DNA from: Hypericibacter adhaerens
GTDB taxonomy: Bacteria > Pseudomonadota > Alphaproteobacteria > Dongiales > Dongiaceae
DNA: 64,000 nucleotides
Assembly: GCF_008728835.1 (NCBI RefSeq)
Contig: NZ_CP042582.1
Span: forward strand, 2,321,001-2,385,000
Direction of reading: 5' to 3'
Below are positions 36,588 to 47,775 of the stretch, piece after piece; position 1 is the stretch's first letter, and every line of letters starts with the position of its first letter. A program made the position numbers and the translations under genes. The notes below the pieces were generated by a model. It was not told the DNA's origin. It ran no database searches and saw only the letters and a list, made by a program, of their open reading frames with translations.

Positions 36588-36638
36588 GCAATTCGTGCAA
36601 GCCGGCTGCAATTGGTGCTGTTCCCGGCGCTTTAGTGC
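36588..36638 (+). promoter_or_regulatory. Triplet direct repeat, candidate LytTR operator of the cox operon
   Basis: Three TTNGTGC heptamers stand exactly 20 bases apart: TTCGTGC (36592-36598), TTGGTGC (36612-36618) and TTAGTGC (36632-36638). The first two extend to GCAATTsGTGC, identical at 10 of 11 bases. LytTR proteins bind short direct repeats about two helical turns apart, and the site lies between the CoxC-type gene and coxM. A GTCACC/GGTGAC stem (36744-36760) follows in the leader. Confidence 0.65.
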
Positions 36639-36813
36639 ACGCCCGATTGGCACCGGTCTCTGCCCGTCCGACCTTTGGTTCGACAGCTAATCCCCGATTC
36701 TTCCTCAGGAACCAGGGGACGCCGTCCAACGATGCTCAACCAGGTCACCTGTCCGGTGACGCTCGCCTGTGATCGGCCCCAAGGCCGGCGCGGCGAAACC
36801 AGGGAGGACGCCC

Positions 36814-37677
36814 GTGATACCAGGCAGCTTTGCCTACCACCGGCCGAAATCCGCCCAGGAGGCGGTCAATCTGCTGGCCCAGCTGGGCGAAGACGCCCGG
36901 CCCATTGCCGGCGGCCACAGCCTGATCCCGATGATGAAGCTCCGGCTCGCCAAGCCGGCGCATCTGGTCGATCTGGGTCGGATCGGCGATCTCAAGTTCA
37001 TCCGGGAAGAGGGTGGCGCCATCCTCCTCGGCGCCATGACCACCCAGCACGAGTTGATCGCCTCGGACCGGCTGGCGAAGGCGCTGCCGATCCTGCGCGA
37101 GGCGGCGCTGCTGATCGCCGACCCGCAGGTGCGCTACCAGGGCACGATCGGCGGCAATGTCGCCAATGGCGACCCCGGCAACGACATGCCCGCCCTGATG
37201 CAATGCCTCGATGCCAGCTACCAGATCCTCGGCAAGGGCAGGGAGCGCCAGGTGAAGGCGCGCGATTTCTACCAGGGCGCTTATTTCACCGCGCTGGAGC
37301 CGGGCGAGATCGTGACCTCGGTCCGCATCCCGGTCCCACCGGCGGGCCACGGCTATGCCTATGAGAAACTGAAGCGCAAGGTCGGCGACTATGCGACCGC
37401 GGCCGCCGCGATCGTGTTGACGCTGCAGGGCGGAACTTGCAGGTCCGCCTCGATCGGCCTCACCAACTTGTCGGAGACGCCGCTCTACGCCGATGCCGCC
37501 GCTGTGGCACTGGTCGGCAGCGATCTCGGCGGTGCGGCGCTCGACAAGGCCGTCGCCGCGGCCGAGGCGCAGGTGTCGCCGGTCGCCGACGGGCGCGGGT
37601 CGGTCGAGTATCGCCGGCGCATGGCCGGCGTCATGGTCCGCCGCGCGGTGCTGCGCGCCAAGTCGCGCGCATCCTGA
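36814..37677 (+). CDS. coxM: CO dehydrogenase medium subunit (FAD-binding)
   Basis: The protein has 287 residues, equal to CoxM of Oligotropha within a residue or so. It binds FAD and passes electrons from the Fe-S subunit to the quinone pool. The FAD contact motifs are [15 protein letters not shown] and [17 protein letters not shown]. The start is GTG at 36814, five bases after AGGGAGGA, giving the family start [11 protein letters not shown]; an upstream open frame has no coding character. It is the first structural gene of coxMSLDEF, 253 bases after the regulator gene. Confidence 0.95.
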   Translation: MIPGSFAYHRPKSAQEAVNLLAQLGEDARPIAGGHSLIPMMKLRLAKPAHLVDLGRIGDLKFIREEGGAILLGAMTTQHELIASDRLAKALPILREAALLIADPQVRYQGTIGGNVANGDPGNDMPALMQCLDASYQILGKGRERQVKARDFYQGAYFTALEPGEIVTSVRIPVPPAGHGYAYEKLKRKVGDYATAAAAIVLTLQGGTCRSASIGLTNLSETPLYADAAAVALVGSDLGGAALDKAVAAAEAQVSPVADGRGSVEYRRRMAGVMVRRAVLRAKSRAS

Positions 37678-37700
37678 GAGCGGCCGAAGGGAGAGAGGCA

Positions 37701-38201
37701 ATGGCAAAAAGCCAGATCAGTCTGACCATCAACGGCCGCAGCGTCGATGCGCTGGTCGAGCCGCGCATGCTGCTGGTGCATTTTCTGCGCGAGCAGCAGA
37801 ACCTGACCGGGACCCATATCGGCTGCGAGACCTCGCATTGCGGGGCTTGCACCGTCGATCTCGACGGACGTTCGGTCAAATCTTGCACCATCTTCGCGGT
37901 CCAAGCCGACGGCGCCGCGGTCACCACGATCGAGGGCATGGCCAAGCCCGACGGCACGCTGCACGCGCTGCAGGAAGGCTTCCGCGAGAAGCACGGCCTG
38001 CAATGCGGCTATTGCACGCCGGGCATGATCATGCGGGCCCACCGCCTGCTGCAGGAGATCCCCAACCCGACCGACGAGCAGATCCGCTGGGGCATCTCGG
38101 GCAATATTTGCCGTTGCACCGGTTATCAGAACATCGTGAAGGCAATCCGCTACGCCGCCGACAAGCTCAACGGCGCCGTCACCAAGGAGGCCGCGGAATG
38201 A
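37701..38201 (+). CDS. coxS: CO dehydrogenase small subunit ([2Fe-2S])
   Basis: The protein has 166 residues and carries two [2Fe-2S] clusters. Plant-type ligands are Cys42, Cys47, Cys50 and Cys62 ([13 protein letters not shown]); the second set is Cys102, Cys105, Cys137 and Cys139 (QCGYC, ICRC). These positions coincide with those in the Oligotropha enzyme. The subunit moves electrons from the molybdenum-copper site to FAD. A GAGAGGCA site precedes the ATG. Its stop overlaps the coxL start (ATGA). Confidence 0.97.
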   Translation: MAKSQISLTINGRSVDALVEPRMLLVHFLREQQNLTGTHIGCETSHCGACTVDLDGRSVKSCTIFAVQADGAAVTTIEGMAKPDGTLHALQEGFREKHGLQCGYCTPGMIMRAHRLLQEIPNPTDEQIRWGISGNICRCTGYQNIVKAIRYAADKLNGAVTKEAAE

Positions 38202-40618
38202 ACGAGATGTCCCCCACCCGCTCGGAGCGGGAAGCCAAGCTCGAGGGTATGGGCTGCTCGCGCCGGCGCACCGAAGACGCCCGCTTCATCCAGGGCAAGG
38301 GCAACTATGTCGACGACCTCAAGCTGCCGGGCATGCTGTTCGGCGATTTCGTGCGCTCGCCCTATGCCCATGCCAGAATCAAAAAGATCGACGTCTCCAA
38401 GGCAGCGGCGCTGCCGGGCGTGAAGGCGGTCCTGACCGCCAACGAGCTCAAACCCGTCAAGCTCGACTGGATGCCGACGCTGGCAGGCGACGTCCAGGCG
38501 GTGCTGGCCGGCGACAAGGTTCTGTTCCAGAACCAGGAGGTCGCCTTCGTCATCGCCGAGGACCGCTATATCGCGGCCGACGCGGTCGAGCTGGTCGAGG
38601 TCGAGTATGAGGACCTGCCGGTCCTGGTCGATCCCTTCAAGGCGATGGATCCGAAAGCGCCGGTCCTGCGCGAGGACATCAAGGACAAGACCGAGGGCGC
38701 CCACGGCAAGCGCAAGCATTGGAACCATATCTTCACCTGGGAGATCGGCGACAAGGCCGGTACTGACACGGCGCTGAATTCGGCCGAGGTCAAGGTCAAG
38801 GAGCTGATCTCCTATCAGCGTGTGCATCCGAGCCCGCTCGAGACCTGCGCCTGCGTCGCCTCCATGGACAAGGTGAGGGGCGAGCTCACGGTCTGGGGTA
38901 CCTTCCAGGCGCCCCACGTGGTGCGCACGGTGGCGGCCCTGCTCTCGGGCATCACCGAGCAGAAGATTCATGTGATCGCCCCCGATATCGGCGGCGGCTT
39001 CGGCAACAAGGTCGGCGTCTATCCGGGCTATGTCTGCGCCATCGTCGGCTCGATCGTGCTGGGCCAGCCGATCAAGTGGGTCGAGGACCGGATGGAGAAT
39101 CTGTCCGCGACCGCCTTCGCCCGCGACTATCACATGACGACCGAGCTGGCGGCGACGAAGGACGGCCGCATCACCGGCCTCAAGGTCCACGTGCTGGCGG
39201 ATCACGGTGCCTTCGATGCCTGTGCCGACCCCAGCAAATGGCCGGCGGGCTTCTTCAATATCGTCACCGGCTCCTACGACATCCCGGTGGCGCATGTGGC
39301 GGTCGACGGCGTCTATACCAACAAGGCGCCGGGCGGCGTCGCCTATCGCTGCTCCTTCCGCGTGACCGAGGCGGCCTATTGCATCGAGCGCGCGATCGAC
39401 GTGCTGGCGAAGAAGCTGAAGATGGATCCGGCGGAGCTGCGGCTCAAGAACCTGATCCGGGCCGAGCAGTTCCCGTACAAATCCGCGCTGGGCTGGGAAT
39501 ACGATTCCGGCAACTACCACGCCGCGCTGCGCAAGGCGATGGAGACGGTCGGCTACCAGAAGCTGCGCGAGGAGCAGCGCCAGAAGCGCGAGGCCTTCAA
39601 GCGCGGCGAGACCCGCGAGCTGATGGGGATCGGCGTCTCCTTCTTCACCGAGATCGTCGGTGCCGGCCCCACCAAGAACTGCGACATCCTCGGCATCGGC
39701 ATGTTCGATTCCTGCGAGATCCGCGTGCATCCGACGGGGGCCGTGATCGCCAGGCTCGGCACCAAGAGTCAGGGCCAGGGGCACGAAACCACCTATGGCC
39801 AGATCATCGCGACCGAGCTCGGCATCCCGGCGGATTCGATCACGGTCGAGGAGGGCAACACCGATACGGCCCCCTATGGCCTCGGCACCTACGGCTCGCG
39901 CTCGACGCCGGTCTCCGGTGCCGCCACGGCCATGGCGGCGCGCAAGATCAAGGCCAAGGCGCAGAAGATCGCGGCCCATCTGCTGGAGGTGTCGGAGAAC
40001 GATCTCGAATGGGATATCGACGGCTTCCGGGTGAAGGGCTTGCCGGAGCGGACCAAGAGCATGAAGGAGATCGCCTGGGCGGCCTACAACAACGTGCCGC
40101 CGGGCCTGGAGCATGGGCTGGAGGCGGTGAACTATTACGATCCGCCCAACATGACCTATCCCTTCGGCGCCTATATCTGCGTCTGCGATGTCGATGCCGA
40201 TACCGGCTTCACCAAGATCCGTCGCTTCTACGCGCTCGACGATTGCGGCACGCGCATCAACCCGATGATCATCGAGGGCCAGGTCCATGGCGGCCTCACC
40301 GAGGCCTTCGGCATCGCGATGGGCCAGGAGATCCGCTACGACGAGACCGGCAACGTGATGACCGCCAGCTTCATGGATTATTTCATGCCGACGGCGGTCG
40401 AGACGCCAGTCTGGGAAACGGACTTCACCGTCACCCCCTCGCCGCATCATCCGATCGGCGCCAAGGGCGTGGGCGAAAGCCCGAATGTCGGCGGTGTGCC
40501 GGCCTTCTCCAACGCCGTCAACGACGCCTTCGCCCATCTCGATATCGGCCATATCCAGATGCCGCATGACGGCTGGCGCACCTGGATGGCGGCGAAGCAG
40601 GCGGGGCTGCACAAGTGA
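38198..40618 (+). CDS. coxL: CO dehydrogenase large subunit, form I (Mo-Cu active site)
   Basis: The protein has 806 residues and is the catalytic molybdopterin subunit that oxidises CO to CO2. The active-site loop reads VAYRCSFR with Cys385, which should hold the copper ion. AYxCSFR marks form I, true aerobic CO dehydrogenase, whereas form II reads AYRGAGR. The C-terminal [13 protein letters not shown] carries the conserved glutamate next to molybdenum, and the domain order (aldehyde-oxidase hammerhead, then Mo-binding) is complete. Its ATG overlaps coxS by four bases, giving coupled translation. Confidence 0.97.
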   Translation: MNEMSPTRSEREAKLEGMGCSRRRTEDARFIQGKGNYVDDLKLPGMLFGDFVRSPYAHARIKKIDVSKAAALPGVKAVLTANELKPVKLDWMPTLAGDVQAVLAGDKVLFQNQEVAFVIAEDRYIAADAVELVEVEYEDLPVLVDPFKAMDPKAPVLREDIKDKTEGAHGKRKHWNHIFTWEIGDKAGTDTALNSAEVKVKELISYQRVHPSPLETCACVASMDKVRGELTVWGTFQAPHVVRTVAALLSGITEQKIHVIAPDIGGGFGNKVGVYPGYVCAIVGSIVLGQPIKWVEDRMENLSATAFARDYHMTTELAATKDGRITGLKVHVLADHGAFDACADPSKWPAGFFNIVTGSYDIPVAHVAVDGVYTNKAPGGVAYRCSFRVTEAAYCIERAIDVLAKKLKMDPAELRLKNLIRAEQFPYKSALGWEYDSGNYHAALRKAMETVGYQKLREEQRQKREAFKRGETRELMGIGVSFFTEIVGAGPTKNCDILGIGMFDSCEIRVHPTGAVIARLGTKSQGQGHETTYGQIIATELGIPADSITVEEGNTDTAPYGLGTYGSRSTPVSGAATAMAARKIKAKAQKIAAHLLEVSENDLEWDIDGFRVKGLPERTKSMKEIAWAAYNNVPPGLEHGLEAVNYYDPPNMTYPFGAYICVCDVDADTGFTKIRRFYALDDCGTRINPMIIEGQVHGGLTEAFGIAMGQEIRYDETGNVMTASFMDYFMPTAVETPVWETDFTVTPSPHHPIGAKGVGESPNVGGVPAFSNAVNDAFAHLDIGHIQMPHDGWRTWMAAKQAGLHK

Positions 40619-40670
40619 TGCGGTCATCGGGCTCGTCTATCAAACACGGCCCCACCGTTGGACCGGCCCG

Positions 40671-41552
40671 ATGACCGCTGACCGCTCCGGGATTGCGGAG
40701 CGGCTGGCCGGGGTCGGCTATATCGCCGACCCCGGTCTCGCCACCGCGCTCTGGCTCATGGATCTGCTGAAGCGCCCGCTGCTGCTCGAGGGCGCGGCCG
40801 GCGTCGGCAAGACCGAGGTGGCCAAGGCGCTGGCGGCCCTGCACCGCGCCAAGCTGATCCGCTTGCAATGCTACGAGGGCCTGGACCAGAACGCCGCCCT
40901 TTACGAATGGAACTATCAGCGCCAGCTCCTGGCCATCAAGGCGCGCGAGGCCGAAGGCGAGGACCCCGAGCGGGTCGAAGCGCATATCTTCTCCGAGCCC
41001 TATCTTCTGGAGCGCCCGCTCCTGCAGGCGATCCGCCAGGAGGAATCGCCGGTGCTGCTGATCGACGAGATCGACCGGGCCGACGAGGAGTTCGAGGCCT
41101 TTCTGCTGGAGCTGCTGGCCGATTTCCAGATCACGGTGCCGGAGCTGGGCACGATCCAGGCCAAGGCCATTCCGCGCGTGGTGATCACCTCGAACGGCAC
41201 GCGCGAGCTGTCGGACGCGCTCCGGCGGCGCTGCCTCTATCACCATGTCGATTTCCCCGAGCCCGACCGCGAGGCGCGCATCCTGCTGGCGCGGCTGCCG
41301 ACCATCGATGCGGCGCTCGCCCTGCAGATCGCCCAGATGGTGGCCGCGATCCGCAAGGAGGATCTGCGCAAGCTGCCGGGCGTGGCGGAATCGCTCGACT
41401 GGGCCGCGGCGCTGGCGGGGCTCGGCATCAAGGACCTGCATCAGGACCCCGAGGCGGTCCATGCGACCCTGATCTGCCTGCTCAAGACCAACGAGGACCA
41501 GCGCCGCATGACCCGCGAGGTCAGCGATCGGCTGCTGGGCCGGGTGGCCTGA
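40671..41552 (+). CDS. coxD: CoxD, MoxR-type AAA+ ATPase for CODH maturation
   Basis: The protein has 293 residues. Walker A is LLLEGAAGVGKTEVAKAL, Walker B VLLIDEIDRADEE, sensor 1 ITSNGTRELSDALRRRC. It belongs to the MoxR AAA+ group; in Oligotropha CoxD is needed to insert sulfur and copper into the CODH active site. The ATG at 40671 lies 52 bases after coxL. It precedes the VWA gene by one base, the normal AAA+/VWA chaperone pair. Confidence 0.93.
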   Translation: MTADRSGIAERLAGVGYIADPGLATALWLMDLLKRPLLLEGAAGVGKTEVAKALAALHRAKLIRLQCYEGLDQNAALYEWNYQRQLLAIKAREAEGEDPERVEAHIFSEPYLLERPLLQAIRQEESPVLLIDEIDRADEEFEAFLLELLADFQITVPELGTIQAKAIPRVVITSNGTRELSDALRRRCLYHHVDFPEPDREARILLARLPTIDAALALQIAQMVAAIRKEDLRKLPGVAESLDWAAALAGLGIKDLHQDPEAVHATLICLLKTNEDQRRMTREVSDRLLGRVA

Positions 41553-41553
41553 G

Positions 41554-42732
41554 ATGGATTCGGCAGTCGCCACATCGGTCGGCATGACGGCGAGGGCGAG
41601 GCTCGCGGCCTTCGTGCGCACGTTGCGCGTCAACGGATTTGCGGTCGGGCTCGGCGAGACGCAGGACGCGCTCAAGGTCATGACCTCGGAGCTGGCGCTG
41701 CGGCCGGCCTATCTACGGGAGGGGTTCAAGGCGCTGTTCTGCAGCCGGCTCGAGGAATGGCAGCGCTTCGATGAGATCTTCGATGCCTTCTGGCAGGGCC
41801 GCGGCATGAAGGTGGCGGTGCGCGCCAGCAGCGCCAGGCCCGATGCGGCACGCGCCGAATTGCAGGCCGGGCTCCCGGCGGCCGGTGCGAAGCCCGACCA
41901 AGCGGCGGTGGAAAGCGAGGGCGAAGGCGAGGCGGAGGGGCTGCCCGGCGAAGGCCGCGCGCGCGGCGCCAGCGACGCCGAGGCCCTGGCGCAGATCGAT
42001 CTGCGCCACATCGCCGAGCGCGAGGCCATGGAGGAGGCGCTGCGCCTGGCCGAGCGGCTGGCGCGGGTGATGCGCGACCGCCTCACCCGGCGCGACCGCC
42101 GCCATCGCCGCGGCCGGCGCATCGACATGCGGCGCACGATCCGGGCCAGCATCGGCCATGGCGGCACGCCGGTCGATCTGGTGCGCCGGCGGCGCAAGGA
42201 GAAGCCGCTGCGCCTCGTGGTTCTGCTCGACGTGTCGGGCTCGATGAGCCTCTATTCGACGGCCTTCACCCGCTTCATGCGCGGGCTGGTCGACCGCGCG
42301 CATGAGACCGAGGCCTATCTGTTCCATACCCGGCTGGTCCATATCTCGGAGGCGCTGCGTGAGAGCGATCCGGTGCGCGCGGTCGAGCGGCTGTCGCTGC
42401 TGGCGCAGGGCTGGTCCGGCGGCACCCGCATCGGCGAGAGCCTGGCCGCCTTCAACCGGTTCCATGCCGCGCGCGTCCTCCATTCGCGCAGCGTCGTCAT
42501 CATCCTCTCCGACGGCTACGACACCGGCGAACCCGCGGCCCTGGCGGCGGAGATGGCGGCCCTGCGCAAGCGGGCGCGGCGCATCGTCTGGCTCAACCCG
42601 ATGATGGGCTGGAAGGACTATGCGCCGGTCGCGGGCGGCATGCAGGCGGCGCTGCCCCATATCGACCTCTTCGCGCCGGCCCACAATCTGGCCTCGTTGG
42701 CGGCGCTCGAACCCTATCTGGCCAGGCTCTGA
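41554..42732 (+). CDS. coxE: CoxE, VWA-domain CODH maturation protein
   Basis: The protein has 392 residues. The N-terminal half is helical with an Ala/Glu-rich linker (about 105-145). The C-terminal half is a von Willebrand A domain with the metal-binding DVSGSMS (Asp226, Ser228, Ser230) and the later SGGTRIGESL threonine. In Oligotropha CoxE works with CoxD to mature the Mo-Cu site. A methionine 10 codons downstream (41584) is a possible alternative start. It is spaced one base from coxD and three from coxF. Confidence 0.92.
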   Translation: MDSAVATSVGMTARARLAAFVRTLRVNGFAVGLGETQDALKVMTSELALRPAYLREGFKALFCSRLEEWQRFDEIFDAFWQGRGMKVAVRASSARPDAARAELQAGLPAAGAKPDQAAVESEGEGEAEGLPGEGRARGASDAEALAQIDLRHIAEREAMEEALRLAERLARVMRDRLTRRDRRHRRGRRIDMRRTIRASIGHGGTPVDLVRRRRKEKPLRLVVLLDVSGSMSLYSTAFTRFMRGLVDRAHETEAYLFHTRLVHISEALRESDPVRAVERLSLLAQGWSGGTRIGESLAAFNRFHAARVLHSRSVVIILSDGYDTGEPAALAAEMAALRKRARRIVWLNPMMGWKDYAPVAGGMQAALPHIDLFAPAHNLASLAALEPYLARL

Positions 42733-42735
42733 GCG

Positions 42736-43581
42736 ATGAAGCAGGCCGAGGACATCCTGGAGCTGGTTTCCGCCTACAAGGCGCGGGGAACGCCCTTCGC
42801 GCTCGCGACCGTGGTGCGCACCGTGGCGGCGACCGCGGCCAAGGCCGGCGCCAAGGCGATCATCACCTCCGATGGGCGCATGGCCGGCGGCTGGATCGGT
42901 GGCGGCTGCGCCCGGGCGGCGGTGCTGGCGGCGGCGCGCGAGGCGCTGGCCGACGGCAAGCCGCGGCTGGTCTCGATCCAGCCCAAGGACATCCTCGACG
43001 CCCAGGGCCTGCAGGCCGGTGAGATCCGCGAGGGCGTCGCCTTCGCCAAGAACATGTGCCCCAGCCACGGCACCATGGATGTCTTCGTCGAGCCGCTGCT
43101 GCCGCGCGCGGGCGTGGTGGTGCTGGGCGCGTCGCCCGTGGCGGTGGCGATCGCCGATCTGGCGCGGCGCGTCGGCTTCGCGGTCACGGCCGCGGCACCG
43201 CGCGCCGAACTCGAGGCCTTCAGCGATCTCGATGGCCGCATCGACGGCTTCGGCGTGCCGGCGAGGGGCCAGGGTTCGCGCTTCCTCGTGGTGGCGACCC
43301 AGGGCCGCGGCGACCTGGCGGCGCTCAAGGCCGCGCTCTCGACCGACGCCGACTATGTCGCCTTCGTCGGCAGCCGGGCCAAGGCCGCCTCCCTGCGCGA
43401 GCAGCTTCTGGAAGAGGGGCTGGAGCCGGGACGTATCGACCGGCTGCGGGCGCCGGCCGGGCTCGATCTGGGCGCGATCGGGCCCGAGGAAATCGCGCTG
43501 TCGGTGGTGGCCGAGATCGTCGAGGTGCGCCGGCGCGGCCAGCATGCCGCGCCCGCGATCAAGGCCGCCGCGCCGTCGTGA
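42736..43581 (+). CDS. coxF: CoxF, XdhC-family maturation factor
   Basis: The protein has 281 residues. The XdhC/CoxI N-terminal domain carries GGWIGGGCARAAVLAAARE and NMCPSHGTMDVFVEP; the C-terminal XdhC_C Rossmann domain begins near residue 130 (VVVLGASPVAVAIADLAR) and contains YVAFVGSRAKAASLREQLLE. XdhC proteins handle the sulfurated molybdenum cofactor of molybdenum hydroxylases. It is the last plus-strand cox gene here; coxG, H, I and K do not follow. Its 3' end overlaps the convergent methyltransferase gene by 23 bases. Confidence 0.92.
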   Translation: MKQAEDILELVSAYKARGTPFALATVVRTVAATAAKAGAKAIITSDGRMAGGWIGGGCARAAVLAAAREALADGKPRLVSIQPKDILDAQGLQAGEIREGVAFAKNMCPSHGTMDVFVEPLLPRAGVVVLGASPVAVAIADLARRVGFAVTAAAPRAELEAFSDLDGRIDGFGVPARGQGSRFLVVATQGRGDLAALKAALSTDADYVAFVGSRAKAASLREQLLEEGLEPGRIDRLRAPAGLDLGAIGPEEIALSVVAEIVEVRRRGQHAAPAIKAAAPS

Positions 43582-44377
43582 TGAAGTGGGTGGAGGCGTA
43601 GAGGAAACGGCCTTCGGCGATGCGCCGCCGCTGGTCGGCCACCCAGGCCTCGACGATGGCCGGGTCCAGCGGGCTCGCGAGCGCGGCCTTGCCCACCGTG
43701 TCCGCGACCCAGCCATAGGTGCCGCCGTCCGTCACCACGACGGCTTCGGCCTGGACATCGACCTCCTTGAAGCCCGACTGCAGCAGCAGGCTGCGCATGC
43801 GCCGGGCGACCATGCCGTTGACCATGGAATCGGCGAAGGCGCGCGTCACCAGGCGGGTCGCCTGCAGCTCGCCCTCGAACAGGGCCGTGTCCCAATCCTG
43901 GTCCATGACCAGGATGCGGCCGCCCGGCCGCAGCACCCGGAACGCCTCGGCCAGGGCGGCTTCCGGGCGCTTGAGATGCATGAAGACCCGCTCCGCCCGA
44001 TAGATGTCGAGCGAGGCGTTGGCCAGCGGCAAGGCGAGGGCGTCGGCGGTCTGGAATTCCACCTTCGCGCTGGCGGCGAAGGCGCGGGCCCGCGCGAGCG
44101 TGATGAACTCGCCGCTGATGTCGAAGCCGTAGACATGGCCGCCGGGATGCACCAGGGCGGCCAGCTCGCGGGCCGCCGTGCCGGTGCCGCAGCCGATCTC
44201 GGCGGCGAACATGCCCGGTCCCACGGCCAGCAGCTCGAAGGAACGCCGCCGGCGCGCGATGACCTCGGGCAGGCCGTCCACGCGGTCGAGGAAGGCGATG
44301 TATTTCTCCGCTTCGCCGGTCGCGTCGACCTGGTCGAAGCGGTTCAGGCCGATATAGCCGGTCTGCTCATCGCTCAC
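43559..44377 (-). CDS. SAM-dependent methyltransferase (class I)
   Basis: The protein has 272 residues. The SAM-binding motif AEIGCGTGTAARELAALV is followed by YGFDISGEF, FQTADALALPLANASLD and VLRPGGRILVMDQDW, a standard UbiE/Methyltransf_11 pattern. The substrate is not recognisable. Its 3' end overlaps coxF by 23 bases in convergent orientation, and it is divergent from the histidine kinase gene across a 279-base gap that has no visible gene. Confidence 0.85.
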   Translation of the reverse strand: MSDEQTGYIGLNRFDQVDATGEAEKYIAFLDRVDGLPEVIARRRRSFELLAVGPGMFAAEIGCGTGTAARELAALVHPGGHVYGFDISGEFITLARARAFAASAKVEFQTADALALPLANASLDIYRAERVFMHLKRPEAALAEAFRVLRPGGRILVMDQDWDTALFEGELQATRLVTRAFADSMVNGMVARRMRSLLLQSGFKEVDVQAEAVVVTDGGTYGWVADTVGKAALASPLDPAIVEAWVADQRRRIAEGRFLYASTHFITTARRP

Positions 44378-44656
44378 GGCATCTCCTCTGGGCCTGGGGA
44401 GATTTCGCAGCCACAGGCGGGATCGCGGCCCGCCGCCGTTTTTCCCGCGTATCGATCGGAGATTTTACAACCTTTTGCCGAAGGGCGGTGCGCCGGCTTC
44501 GCCTTTCGATAGGGTTTTCATGCCAACTCGATGAAGCTTTTGTGAAATCAGGTGTTTTTCATCTGTCCTTAAACCAGCCAGACCGCATGGTTGCGGCCAA
44601 TCACGGCGCGCGGCCTCCGGAAGCGCGCCGAAAAAATTGGCAGTACGAGTTCACGA

Positions 44657-45886
<1,230 letters not shown>

Positions 45887-45986
45887 CAGGCCGGTAACGG
45901 ACAGGTCGTCGCACCCAACCCCGTTCCCCCATGCGGGTCCCCGCGCTACGGTGGACCCGACATAGGACAGGAAGCGGGGAGGAATA

Positions 45987-47753
45987 GTGTCCCCCGACAC
46001 GAAACGAAGGCGGCTGGCCGCGATCCTCGCGGCCGACATTGCAGGCTATGCGCGGATGATGCGCGCCGACGAGGAGGGCACGCATCGCCGGCTGCAGGCG
46101 ATGCAGAAGCACGTCGTCGGTCCGGCGATCGCGCTGCATCAGGGCCGGCTGATCCGCACCATGGGCGACGGGATGCTCATCGAGTTCGCCAGCGCCGTCG
46201 TCGCGGTCCGTTGCGCCACCACGATCCTGAGCGAAGCGGCGGTCCGCAACCGGGAGCAGCCGCGCGACCGGCGGTTCGACTACCGGATGGGCATCGATCT
46301 GGGCGAGGTCACCGCCGAGGAGGACGACGTCTTCGGCGAATGCCTCGATATCGCCGGCCGGCTCGAGCGGCTGGCGGAGCCGGGCAGCCTGCTGATCTCG
46401 GGCGCGGTCCATGAGCAGGCGCGCGGCCGCCTGGCCTACGAGTTCCAGGATATGGGGTTCCGCGAGCTGAAGGATTTCGGGCCGGTGCAGGCTTACCGGG
46501 TCGATGCCGGGCAGAGCCCCGGCACGACCGAGGCGGCCGAGCCCGAAAGCCTGACGCTGCCCGACAACCCCTCCATCGCTGTGCTGCCCTTCGTCAATCT
46601 CGGCAGCGAGCCCGACCAGGATCATTTCGCGGACGGCCTGACCGAGGACATCATCACCGGCTTGTCGCGCGTCAGCCAGCTCTTCGTCATCGCCCACAGC
46701 TCGATGCTCACCTACCGGGACAAGCTGCCGGACGTGCAGCGGATCGGGCGCGAGCTGGGCATCGGCTATCTGCTCGAGGGCAGCGTGCGGCGGGCCGGCC
46801 ATCGTCTGCGCATCTCCTGCCAGCTGATCGAGGTGGCGACGCGCAACCACATCTGGGCCGAGCGCTATGACCGGCCGCTGGCCGATTTCTTCGAGCTGCA
46901 GGACGAGATCACGCGCAGCGTGGTGGCCTCGATCAAGACCCAGGTCATCCTCAAGGAGGGCCAGGCGGCCGAACGCAGGCCGGTGTCCGATCTCGGCCTC
47001 TGGGACCTGCTCAAGCGGGCCTGGCGGCGGCTCTACGACGCGACGCCCGAATCCCTGGCCGAGGCCGAGACCCTCACCCGCCAGGCGATCCGCGAGGATC
47101 CCTCCTGCGCCGTGGCCTATTGGATCCTGTCGGACGCGATCCTGCATCAGGCGCTGGTGGGCACGCCGGAAGGGTTGCCGGCCGCGGCTCTGCAGGCACA
47201 GGAGCTGGCGCGCCACGCGATCTCGCTCGACGAGAACGACGAGAACGCCCATTCGGCCCTCGGCATCGCCTGCCTCAATCTGGGGCTCCATGACGAAGCC
47301 GTCGCCGCCTGCCGGCGCGCGCTGGAGATCAATCCCAACTGCACCGTGGCCATGGGCCTGCTCGGTTCCAGCCTGATCTATTCGGGGCAGCCGGACGAAG
47401 GGATCGGCTATTCCGAGCTGGCGATCCGGGCGAGCCCGCGCGATCCGAACAATTTCTTCCGCTACAGCGATATCGCCGGCGGCCATTTCGCGGCCGGGCG
47501 CTACCCCGCCGCGATCGACAACGCCCAGCGCGCCATCCGCCTGAAGCCCGGTTATTTCGAAGGCTATGTCGTTGCCGCGGCCGCCCAGGCGCTGCTGGGC
47601 GACCTCAAGGCCGCCAGCCAGACCGCCGGGGAGGCGCGGCGCCAGATTCCCGATCTCACCATCGCCGGCGCCGCCGCCACCTACATGTTCCGCGATCCGG
47701 CCGACCTCGACCGGCTGAAACGGGGCCTGCGGCTGGCGGGCGTGCCGGAATAG
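45987..47753 (+). CDS. Class III nucleotide cyclase-like / TolB-like / TPR protein
   Basis: The protein has 588 residues. Residues 9-165 form a class III cyclase domain with both metal aspartates (Asp17 in LAADIAGY, Asp61 in MGDGMLIEF). A FlgO/TolB-like region follows (about 185-330, IAVLPFVNLGSEP) and TPR repeats occupy 335-580. Two catalytic positions differ from active adenylate cyclases: the adenine-selecting lysine is Arg57 (RLIRTMGDG) and the transition-state asparagine is Asp121 (GECLDIAGRLE); Arg125 is kept. Activity is therefore doubtful. The start is GTG at 45987 after GGGGAGGA. It precedes the OsmC-like gene by 22 bases. Confidence 0.87.
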   Translation: MSPDTKRRRLAAILAADIAGYARMMRADEEGTHRRLQAMQKHVVGPAIALHQGRLIRTMGDGMLIEFASAVVAVRCATTILSEAAVRNREQPRDRRFDYRMGIDLGEVTAEEDDVFGECLDIAGRLERLAEPGSLLISGAVHEQARGRLAYEFQDMGFRELKDFGPVQAYRVDAGQSPGTTEAAEPESLTLPDNPSIAVLPFVNLGSEPDQDHFADGLTEDIITGLSRVSQLFVIAHSSMLTYRDKLPDVQRIGRELGIGYLLEGSVRRAGHRLRISCQLIEVATRNHIWAERYDRPLADFFELQDEITRSVVASIKTQVILKEGQAAERRPVSDLGLWDLLKRAWRRLYDATPESLAEAETLTRQAIREDPSCAVAYWILSDAILHQALVGTPEGLPAAALQAQELARHAISLDENDENAHSALGIACLNLGLHDEAVAACRRALEINPNCTVAMGLLGSSLIYSGQPDEGIGYSELAIRASPRDPNNFFRYSDIAGGHFAAGRYPAAIDNAQRAIRLKPGYFEGYVVAAAAQALLGDLKAASQTAGEARRQIPDLTIAGAAATYMFRDPADLDRLKRGLRLAGVPE

Positions 47754-47775
47754 GGATCGAGGCCTGGAGGCGCCC

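Noticed and set aside
36732-36813. A small leader peptide gene before coxM
   Set aside because: The ATG at 36732 lies in a frame that runs on into coxM in the wrong phase and has no clear ribosome-binding site.
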